Source: Haloimpatiens massiliensis
GTDB lineage: Bacteria; Bacillota; Clostridia; Clostridiales; Clostridiaceae
Reading direction: 5' to 3'
Assembly (NCBI RefSeq): GCF_900184255.1
Contig: NZ_LT854636.1
Coordinates: 15,709-72,072, forward strand
Length of the DNA stretch: 56,364 nucleotides
Shown: in pieces, positions 43,428-50,499 of the stretch
Layout: each line of letters begins with the position of its first letter
Position numbering within the stretch: position 1 is the first letter of the stretch
The notes under the pieces: generated by a model
The model's input: the letters and a program-made list of their open reading frames with translations, nothing else
Told to the model about the DNA's origin: nothing
Databases searched by the model: none
Translations under genes and position numbers: made by a program

Positions 43428-44258
43428 TTATTTTAAAAATTCAGGGATTTCTACTTTATTTAATATAAATTTCTCTATAACGTGTGCTACTCCATTTTCT
43501 TCATTTGTTAAAGTTATGTAGTTAGCTCTTCTTTTTACCTCTATCATAGCATTTTCCATTGCCACTCCAAGTCCTGCAAATTCAATCATATGAATGTCAT
43601 TGCCCGCATCTCCTATACATATAACCTCTTCTCTTTTTATCCCAAACCTTTCAGCTAACCTTTTAACCCCTTGTCCTTTATTAACTTCTTTATTTAAAAA
43701 TTCTAAAAAGTAGGGCTCACTTCTTAAAACACTATATTTTTCGTATACTTCATCTGGAAGTTGCTCTACTGCTTTAGAAAGGATTTCTTCCTTATCTATC
43801 ATCATTATCTTTACTATGTTAGTATCAGAATCTAAACTGTCAAAGTCAACTACCTTTAATGGAATCTTATTAATTTCTGCTTCAAGTAGTGAATATTCAC
43901 TAATTTTTGGAGTTATACATTCATTTGGAGTTAACGCATGTATGTTTACCCCTAACTCCCTACTTAATTTATATAAATATTTAATATCTTCTATTTTCAT
44001 ATTTTGCTCATATATAAGTTTTCCGGTTTTATTAAGTTGAACTGCTGCTCCATTAAAAGCAACGGAACAATCATCTTCATCTAATAAATCTAATTTTTCT
44101 ATGTATCTACCAATTCCTTTTATGGGTCTTCCTGTAGCCAAAACTACCTTCACACCCTTTTGTCTAGCACGTTGAATTGCTTCATATGTAACCTTTGATA
44201 TGGTCTTATCATTTTTTAATAAAGTTCCATCTAAATCTATTGCCAATAATTTAAACAT
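43428..44258 (-). CDS. Cof-type HAD phosphatase
   Basis: The 276-residue protein starts at ATG 44258 behind GGGAGGAAA. The HAD motifs are in order: DLDGTLL (motif I, residues 7-13), VVLATGRP (motif II), then NKGQGVKRLAERFGI (motif III lysine region) and CIGDAGNDIHMIEFAGLGVAM (motif IV). The C2B-type cap between motifs II and III marks the Cof family, which dephosphorylates sugar phosphates or flavin and pyridoxal phosphates. The substrate cannot be told. Confidence 0.92.
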   Translation of the reverse strand: MFKLLAIDLDGTLLKNDKTISKVTYEAIQRARQKGVKVVLATGRPIKGIGRYIEKLDLLDEDDCSVAFNGAAVQLNKTGKLIYEQNMKIEDIKYLYKLSRELGVNIHALTPNECITPKISEYSLLEAEINKIPLKVVDFDSLDSDTNIVKIMMIDKEEILSKAVEQLPDEVYEKYSVLRSEPYFLEFLNKEVNKGQGVKRLAERFGIKREEVICIGDAGNDIHMIEFAGLGVAMENAMIEVKRRANYITLTNEENGVAHVIEKFILNKVEIPEFLK

Positions 44259-44377
44259 AGTAAATTGTTTCCTCCCAAAAATTTAATAAATAACCGTAAA
44301 CATTATATCATATAAAATAATATTGGCGTAAATTAATTTCATATGTATACATTTTCATTTATATTTTTTTAAATATT

Positions 44378-44418
44378 TTAAAATCTCCATATTATGGACC
44401 TTAATATGGAGATTTATT
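44378..44418 (-). terminator. Likely terminator of the HlyC/CorC-type gene, beyond repeat R4
   Basis: On the minus strand AAATCTCCATATT pairs with AATATGGAGATTT, followed by TAAAATATTT. The only leftward gene upstream is the one at 44870, so R4 lies between that gene's stop codon and its terminator. Confidence 0.65.
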
Positions 44419-44450
44419 GATATAACCTGATATTTAATTTACACTGCAAT

Positions 44451-44875
44451 TTAAGGCACATTCAAATAAATAATAAGTCAGTATACTAGCCTATTTTACG
44501 TCATACTGCATCAACAAAATTCATTTATTCTAAAAATACTATAAACTGATTTATGTATTTATATGATTAACCCACAATAAGGTACAATGTGGTGGAATTA
44601 TGAAATTTCTCCTCCATGACTTGCATAAAAGCTCGGAACAATAAATTTAATTTAAGAAATTCTAATCTTTTATCCATATAAAATTATCTAACGCTCACAT
44701 TCAGCGTCCTGCCTCAGGTTCGCTAGCCTGGCGTCCTTGCCAGGCTTACGATAATTTTATCTGTCTAAAAGAAGAATTTCTTAAATTAAATTTAAACAGT
44801 TCCTTCGCTTCTTATGCAAGTCATTCCAGAGAAATTTCATAATTCAAGTAATATAATGTTTTTTGTGGGTTAATC
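44451..44875. repeat. Non-coding repeat R4 with a 311-nt hairpin
   Basis: The left part (44451-44530) repeats TTAAGGCACATTCAAATAAA and AGTCAGTATACTAGCC from R1. The right part (44565-44875) is a long hairpin. Its arms are GATTAACCCACAA with TTGTGGGTTAATC, GGAATTATGAAATTTCTC with GAGAAATTTCATAATTC, CATGACTTGCATAA with TTATGCAAGTCAT, and AATTTAAGAAATTCT with AGAATTTCTTAAATT. The tip holds GC-rich stems (AGCCTGGCGTCCTTGCCAGGC). The base of the stem includes the final codons and stop of the HlyC/CorC-type gene. Confidence 0.78.
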
Positions 44876-46180
44876 ATTTATATACATTTTTAGTATTTCT
44901 ATTCTCTTTTCATCTACTTTTTCTACCTTAAATACTATATTTTCAAATTCTACTGTTCTTTCTTCATTATCCGTGGGAATGTACCCCAATAAATCTATTA
45001 CAAAACCACCTATTGTATCTGAATTATTAGATTTTAAATTTAAATCTAAATATTCATTTACCTCATCTATAGAAAGTAATCCATCTACTAAATAAGTATT
45101 TGTATCTATTTTCTTTATTGCTGGCTCTCTATCATCATATTCATCCAATATATTACCCATAACTTCTTCTATTAAATCCTCCATGGTAACTATGCCTGAA
45201 AACCCCCCGTATTCATCAATTAAAATAGCCATATGGTTTTTTGTACTCTGCAGTTCTTTAAATAAAAGGTCTATATTTTTTGTTTCCGGTACAAAATAAG
45301 CAGGTCTCAATATACCTACTATATACTCCACAGTTATTTTTTCATTTTTATTTATATAAGCAAACAAATCTTTGGTGTAAAGAATCCCTATAATATTATC
45401 TGTATCTTCCTCATAAACTGGAACTCTAGAATATTTTTCTTCTACTATTTTCTGTATACTTTCCTGCATAGAAGCATTCAAATTTATAGAAAACACCTCT
45501 GTTCTAGGTGTCATTATTTCCTTAGCTAATTTATCATCAAATCCAAATATACCGTTTATCATCTCTTTTTCTGTACTATTTATTACCCCATGCTCTTCAC
45601 CCACATCTATTAAAGATTTAATTTCTTCTATAGATACCTTTTCTTCTAAATTTTCTGTGCTAAACCCAAATAACCTCACTAAGGCATTAGTAGAGCTAGA
45701 CAACAGCTTTACAAAAGGAGAAGTTATTTTAGATATAAATATAATAGGTTTTACCGCAAACATAGCGATAACCTGTGACTTTTGAAGAGCAATTCTTTTA
45801 GGAATCAATTCTCCAAATACTAAAGTAATATATGATAATATAATAGTAACTACTATAATACTAATTTGAGAACTATATGAGATATTAAATTGTCTTAAAA
45901 AATACGCCAATCTTAAAGATATGCCAGTAGCCGCAGAAGCACTAGCAAAAAATCCTGCTAAAGTAATTCCCACTTGAATTGTAGCTAGGAATTTACTAGG
46001 TTCTTCCGTAAGCCTCTTTAAAAGCACTGCTTTTTCGTCTCCTTCTTCTGCCAGCATATTAACTTTATTTTTATTTAAAGACACAATAGCCATTTCTGCC
46101 GCAGCAAAAAAAGCATTAATCAAAACTAATATTAATATAATAAATATCTTTAAAAATAAGTTATCTGCAGAAGAATTCAC
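44870..46180 (-). CDS. HlyC/CorC (UPF0053)-type membrane protein with CBS domains
   Basis: The 436-residue protein starts at GTG 46180 behind GGGGGAAAT. Residues 1-190 are the CNNM-type membrane domain (FAAAEMAIVSLNKNKVNMLA, FGELIPKRIALQKSQ). Residues about 205-330 are two CBS domains (EIMTPRTEVFSINLNASMQE). The C-terminus is the CorC/HlyC domain (IDEYGGFSGIVTMEDLIEEV, then DTIGGFVIDLLGYIPT). The family is linked to magnesium or cobalt efflux. The last codons lie in the stem of repeat R4. It is the second CBS protein with a presumed magnesium link in this window. Confidence 0.9.
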   Translation of the reverse strand: MNSSADNLFLKIFIILILVLINAFFAAAEMAIVSLNKNKVNMLAEEGDEKAVLLKRLTEEPSKFLATIQVGITLAGFFASASAATGISLRLAYFLRQFNISYSSQISIIVVTIILSYITLVFGELIPKRIALQKSQVIAMFAVKPIIFISKITSPFVKLLSSSTNALVRLFGFSTENLEEKVSIEEIKSLIDVGEEHGVINSTEKEMINGIFGFDDKLAKEIMTPRTEVFSINLNASMQESIQKIVEEKYSRVPVYEEDTDNIIGILYTKDLFAYINKNEKITVEYIVGILRPAYFVPETKNIDLLFKELQSTKNHMAILIDEYGGFSGIVTMEDLIEEVMGNILDEYDDREPAIKKIDTNTYLVDGLLSIDEVNEYLDLNLKSNNSDTIGGFVIDLLGYIPTDNEERTVEFENIVFKVEKVDEKRIEILKMYIND

Positions 46181-46244
46181 GGATATTTCCCCCTTAAAAA
46201 TAAGTCTCTACAATTATTATTATCCCATTATTTTATTTTTTCAT

Positions 46245-47006
46245 GCTAACCATAAGAAAATTATGACTTTGTCATAATTTTCAGTAGACCCAAATTAGTG
46301 TGCCAGAGGACTAGTGGGCTAGTGGGCTAGTTAAGTATAATTTTTCTTCATTGCATTACTAAAAATTTTACAATTTAAAAAAGATAACATAATTTCACGT
46401 TGTGGAATTATGTTATCTTTTTGGACTTAACTTAAATCTTTTTTGGCGGTAGCCAGCCTAAATATTAAAGCTAAAATTTATAGAAACTATTGCCTTACGG
46501 CAAGATATATTAAATTTTATACAATATTTTATTTTAATAATTGGTTATTCACCAGTCTAATCAAAGATAATAATTATATCTCATAATTAGTGAAAATATT
46601 ATGAGCACTTTTTATTATATAAATCAATTATTTCCAATATCAAGAGCTCAGTACCTAAAAATTAAGATTTTCCGTAACGTAGTGGAGCAAAATCCTCCTT
46701 TAGTAGGCCGTCTCCCACCCACGAAGCAATTACTCTGTAACTGAAAAAACTGCCTTTAATGGAGTGATAAAATTGAAATTTAGGGCTATTGAACTAGCTT
46801 TAGAACTTCTTATGTTTTGAAATTTAAAGACCCGTTAAGAAGCTTTCATGTTTGAACGAGGAACGAGTGAGTTTGAAAGCTTTAGGGAATTTAAATTTCA
46901 AAACATTTAGAAGTTCTTAGCTTATTGTTCACAGTCCAAAATTTCAATTTTATCACGGAATTAAAGGCAGTTTTTTCCTACGGAACTTACTTGAAATTTA
47001 TGCTTC
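46245..47006. repeat. Composite non-coding repeat R5, directly left of the Tn7-like element
   Basis: The modules have the same order as R2: ATAAGAAAATTATGACTTTG, GGGCTAGTGG tandem repeats (46308-46332), TTTTTCTTCATTGCATTACT, and a GATAACATAATTTC/GGAATTATGTTATC stem. Next come TTGGCGGTAGCCAGCCTAAA, a TTGCCTTACGGCAA stem, a GATTTTCCGTAACGTAGTGG stem and the large hairpin at 46743-46977. The right edge, AATTTATGCTTC, matches the edge (AATTTATGCTTA) that touches stop codons in R1 and R3, but here the Tn7-like left end follows five bases later. Confidence 0.82.
46743..46977. repeat. Large conserved hairpin, R5 copy
   Basis: Outer arms GAAAAAACTGCCTTTAAT and ATTAAAGGCAGTTTTTTC; middle arms ATGTTTTGAAATTTAAA and TTTAAATTTCAAAACAT. 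Both differ from R1 and R2 on both sides while remaining paired. Loop segments TATTGAACTAGCTTTAGAA and CGTTAAGAAGCTTTCATGTT are constant. Confidence 0.8.
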
Positions 47007-47010
47007 TGGA

Positions 47011-47180
47011 TGTTGATATATAAAAAAGTCTTTCCCTGTCACCTTCCTTAATCACTTGAAAACACTACACACTATTTTCTTCCAAATAAAAAAGTCTTTC
47101 CACAACCACTCCACAAAACCATTAAAATTATCCACATATTATCCATATGTTTTTCCATTTTAAATAATAAAGTCTTTCCG
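47011..47180. mobile_element. Left end of the Tn7-like element with three TnsB-type sites
   Basis: TGTTGATATATAAAAAAGTC opens the end. AAAAAAGTCTTTCC (47022), AAAAAAGTCTTTCC (47088) and AATAAAGTCTTTCC (47167) are direct repeats 66 and 78-79 bp apart. The Tn7 TnsB site is AATAAAGTCTTAAACT, so the core AAAGTCTT is shared. Three widely spaced sites are what the Tn7 left end has. The five bases before the end (CTGGA) are the candidate target duplication. The rest of the gene-free stretch to 47548 holds a terminator. Confidence 0.85.
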
Positions 47181-47377
47181 TATTAGGCTCAAGGATTAAG
47201 TGAAAAGGATTAAGAATTGGTCTATTTTTTCTTCTATTTAATCTTCTATTTTCTTTTTTCTATTCTCTTCTAAAGCCTTATTTTATAAAGGTTTGCGTGG
47301 GGGTGTCTAATTGAAAATCTGTTAAGAAATCTGATTAGAAATATAGATTTCTATTTATAGTTCTATATGAAAATCTA

Positions 47378-47427
47378 AAAAAAGCCGTAGGCTTTGGGGC
47401 AATTTTATGCTCCAGCCTACGGCTTTT
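47378..47427. terminator. Bidirectional terminator inside the Tn7-like left end
   Basis: AAAAGCCGTAGGCT pairs with AGCCTACGGCTTTT around a loop, with A- and T-runs outside. It ends the leftward cargo transcript and shields the TnsB sites from it. Confidence 0.85.
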
Positions 47428-47548
47428 GGAATGACTTTTTTATTCTTGGAATGTGTTTTTATTATTTAGACATATTTAGAATGTAGTTTATAAATACACA
47501 GGTAATAATGATTATTTAATTATTTCTAATTCTCTTATGATAAAGCAA

Positions 47549-48535
47549 CTACCTTATAACTCTATTAATAAAATTCTTCAAATTCGTTAAGTTTTCATTC
47601 TTTTCCTTATCCTGTAGATACTCATATATACTTTGATCTCTTCTCCAAGTATTTTCATATTTCTTAAATAATTCTACTCTATATAAATTTAACTGCTTTA
47701 AATCTAATTTTATATCTTCTATTCTAGGATTAATCATATTAAGATCTCTCTTTGTTATAAAGATATTATCATTTTGTTTTTTCTTTTCATACTCTCTATC
47801 TAACTTCCAATATACCTCTTCTAATTTATTTTTAATAATATCAATCTTTTTTATTATTGGACATGTTTCTACTATTAATCCCCTAACTTCCGCTCCTATA
47901 TGTTGATAACAATCATTTACTCTATAAAGTGATTTCTTTAAAGAATGCATATTATTTAATACATTATAAAATTCTTGTTTATTAACCATCCAATTATCTA
48001 ACTCATATATTATTATATTATTTAAAATTTGCTGTTCTTCTTTTAGTTTTTCCAATGCTGCAAATCCAATAGTTTCGTTATTCACAAATTTTAATATTTC
48101 ATCTTTCCAATATTGATAATAACCACTCCTATTGTACATAAAATGAGAGTTCTCTACATTATCTTCAATACCACCTGAAGTAAGATTATTTGAACCAACA
48201 AAACAATCTTTATCTGTAATCATATACTTTGCATGATTAACTGAATTAATAATAACTGTAGTCCCTGAACATATAATGTACTCAATTTTCTTTAACTCAT
48301 TTATTATCCGTTTGTTAATCATCTTTTTTGCATCTCTATATTCATACTCATAAGGTATTATAACTAATTTAGGACATTGCAATTTATTAAACCTATTCCA
48401 TAAACTCGGTGGAAGAAAAAAAGAAAAACTACTAGCAATGATAAATTTTGGATTATTATCTAATATTCTTTCAAAATATGCATTATAATTATCATTTCTA
48501 TCTTTAACACTTATAATTTCATTTATAGATTTCAT
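47549..48535 (-). CDS. PLD-superfamily protein with one HKD motif, Tn7 cargo
   Basis: The 328-residue protein starts at ATG 48535 behind GAGGGTGATAG. The phospholipase D motif is H101-x-K103-x4-D108 followed by GSNN (HAKYMITDKDCFVGSNNLTS). Only one such motif is seen, so a dimer would be needed to build an active site, as in Nuc/BfiI-type nucleases. The last 150 residues are helical, possibly coiled coil (NNMHSLKKSLYRVNDCYQ, EVYWKLDREYEKKKQN). PLD-type nucleases occur in many restriction and phage-defence systems. Its place as cargo next to a peptidase and a GNAT-like protein suggests defence, by inference only. Confidence 0.75.
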   Translation of the reverse strand: MKSINEIISVKDRNDNYNAYFERILDNNPKFIIASSFSFFLPPSLWNRFNKLQCPKLVIIPYEYEYRDAKKMINKRIINELKKIEYIICSGTTVIINSVNHAKYMITDKDCFVGSNNLTSGGIEDNVENSHFMYNRSGYYQYWKDEILKFVNNETIGFAALEKLKEEQQILNNIIIYELDNWMVNKQEFYNVLNNMHSLKKSLYRVNDCYQHIGAEVRGLIVETCPIIKKIDIIKNKLEEVYWKLDREYEKKKQNDNIFITKRDLNMINPRIEDIKLDLKQLNLYRVELFKKYENTWRRDQSIYEYLQDKEKNENLTNLKNFINRVIR

Positions 48536-48633
48536 TCTATCACCCTCAGTAAATACTTTAGTAATACTTATGTAATTACATTTATTTATATTCCCAGGGT
48601 ATGAAATGATTTTATAAAAGTCTTACTCTTAAT

Positions 48634-49356
48634 TCAATAAATAAATTTTTCATCTTTATTATGTTTATGGTTTTTTATTAAATATTGTATCCTATCATCA
48701 TTTGATGGATGACTATATTTATACTTTGTAGTTTTGTCATTTTTCAATAATCCTATAGCATCTATAGCAAAATCTAATCCAACAAGATTAGTAGCCACTA
48801 AATCTGCTGCATATTCCCTCTGCCAATTTGCCTTATTAAAATTTCTTCTATGCAATGTATACCATACATTAAAGATGATAACAATGATTACAAGTAATAC
48901 TGCCTCAATAACTCCTTTAAACTTACTAATAATCTCATAATCAATTGAATATACAAATACTTTCGATGCAAGTATAGTTATCATAAATATACAAGTAATA
49001 AAAAGCATATTGTTAGTAACCTCTCTATGTTTTAATTTAATATGTGCTAATTCATGCCCAATAACAAACTTAATATTATTCTCACTCCATTGCCCATGAA
49101 GTACAATGAGAACATCATTTTTATAAACTGCAACATCAGCATTTGGATTTTTTGCTTTTCTATTTATTGAAACTAACACATTATTTGTAATACCTAACTT
49201 TTGTTTTACTTCTTCTACAAATTCATTAATCCATTCATCACATAGATCATACCTATTAAATCTTTTTAACATTGCAAAAGAAGTAACCTTGTCCCATGTT
49301 ATTCCAAGCATCATAATAAATATTATAATGCCTATCAATAAAAAAATATCTCTCAT
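48634..49356 (-). CDS. M48-family membrane zinc peptidase, Tn7 cargo
   Basis: About 240 residues from ATG 49356, eight bases after GGAG; a GTG at 49365 is less likely. HELAH at 101-105 (VIGHELAHIKLKHRE) is the zinc site, and WQREYAADLVATNLVG supplies the third ligand (ExxxD). One N-terminal helix (IFLLIGIIIFIMMLG) and two central helices (MLFITCIFMITILASKVFV, VIEAVLLVIIVIIFNVWYTL) place it in the membrane, as in HtpX/Ste24-type enzymes. It ends with a typical YSHPSNDDRIQYLI segment. It reads in the same direction as its neighbours, with gaps of about 100 nt. Confidence 0.85.
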   Translation of the reverse strand: MRDIFLLIGIIIFIMMLGITWDKVTSFAMLKRFNRYDLCDEWINEFVEEVKQKLGITNNVLVSINRKAKNPNADVAVYKNDVLIVLHGQWSENNIKFVIGHELAHIKLKHREVTNNMLFITCIFMITILASKVFVYSIDYEIISKFKGVIEAVLLVIIVIIFNVWYTLHRRNFNKANWQREYAADLVATNLVGLDFAIDAIGLLKNDKTTKYKYSHPSNDDRIQYLIKNHKHNKDEKFIY

Positions 49357-49457
49357 TAATAACACTCCATCCTAACTCAATATTTATATCGCACAAATTC
49401 TTATTATCAATAAATTAAATATTTCCATTCGTAATCAATTGCAAAAATTTCATTTTA

Positions 49458-50369
49458 CTACTTTAGTGCTTTCCTAAAAATTTTTCCATCTATAGTATAA
49501 CCATTCTTGGTATAAAATCGCTTCCGTGCTTCACTATCTGTATCTGAACTCAAATCACCACTGCATCCATAAATATATTTAATATGATAGAGTTCAATAT
49601 CTTCTTCTTCGCTTTTAGGTTCACTATTAAATTTATCAATTTGCCTATTTAATTTAGGAATTATCACTTCCTCAAGCCACTTTAATGTAAATGAACCTAA
49701 GCCTGTACATTTTTCCTTTGTTCTAATATCAATTGCCTTTATTTCTATGCTAGGGTGGCAACTAACTATACCAACTCCCAATTGCATAAATCCTTTTCCG
49801 TGATAATAATCTTTTTTTTGATGGAACTTACCATAGAATATATCAACTTCAAGATGTCTAATTTCAGTAATTTTTTGTTTACCAAAGTCACACAATAAAC
49901 AAAAAAGGTCATTGTTTTTGTTTATTCCAAACTTTATTATACTATTAGTAGAAACAGGTTTTTCCTGTTCTTCCATGTAACATCTGATATCTTCAATAAC
50001 ATCATTATATTGAGATATTTTTTTACAATATTGAGAGATATAACTAACTATATTATTAAATTTATTGATATTTTCTTTGCATAATGTATCTACTTCGCCA
50101 ATATCTCTAAAATTAGTTGAATAACCAATTGAATTTTCATCTATTTTTTCAGTAAGCCTCCATGGAATTGAACCAAAATCAGTATTAATATTTAATATTC
50201 CATTTAGTTTTGTGCAATTTAACAGTTCATTTTTCAAGCGATTGTTTAGTCGATATAACTCTGACTTATGCATATCGGCATCTTGTATTAAATTACTAAT
50301 ATTCTCTAAAAATTTATCTTTCTTTATTTTTGCTACTTTATTATTTATAATATCTCCTATCATTCCCAT
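49458..50369 (-). CDS. Protein with a GNAT-like C-terminal domain, Tn7 cargo
   Basis: About 303 residues from ATG 50369, eight bases after GAGAGG; ATG 50420 lacks such a site. The N-terminal half is helical (KDKFLENISNLIQDADMHKS, LYRLNNRLKNELL). The C-terminal part looks like an acetyltransferase fold: strand IEIKAIDIRTKEKCTGLGSF with a G-x-G turn, helix TLKWLEEVIIPKL, then IYGCSGDLSSDTDSEARKRF and YTKNGYTIDGKIFRKAL. The family was not recognised, so the acetyltransferase call is tentative. It is separated from tnsD by a terminator, so it starts the cargo transcript. Confidence 0.6.
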   Translation of the reverse strand: MGMIGDIINNKVAKIKKDKFLENISNLIQDADMHKSELYRLNNRLKNELLNCTKLNGILNINTDFGSIPWRLTEKIDENSIGYSTNFRDIGEVDTLCKENINKFNNIVSYISQYCKKISQYNDVIEDIRCYMEEQEKPVSTNSIIKFGINKNNDLFCLLCDFGKQKITEIRHLEVDIFYGKFHQKKDYYHGKGFMQLGVGIVSCHPSIEIKAIDIRTKEKCTGLGSFTLKWLEEVIIPKLNRQIDKFNSEPKSEEEDIELYHIKYIYGCSGDLSSDTDSEARKRFYTKNGYTIDGKIFRKALK

Positions 50370-50442
50370 ATTCTCTACCTCTCTTCTACTAGTTATAATA
50401 CTAAAGTATATTCCAAACAAATAATAATAGAAGAATTATAGT

Positions 50443-50482
50443 AAAAAGGTTAGTTGCAGTATGAATACAACTAACCTTTTTA
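50443..50482 (-). terminator. Terminator after tnsD
   Basis: AAAAAGGTTAGTTG pairs with CAACTAACCTTTTT around an 11-nt loop. It lies 18 nt past the tnsD stop codon and separates the transposition operon from the cargo genes. Confidence 0.85.
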
Positions 50483-50499
50483 CTAAATATTTATTTCTA

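Noticed and set aside
47022..47180. Regular AAAGTCTTTCC repeats as a CRISPR array
   Set aside because: Only three copies of 11-14 bp at unequal distances (66 and 78 bp), at a transposon end. No cas genes are present. TnsB sites explain them.
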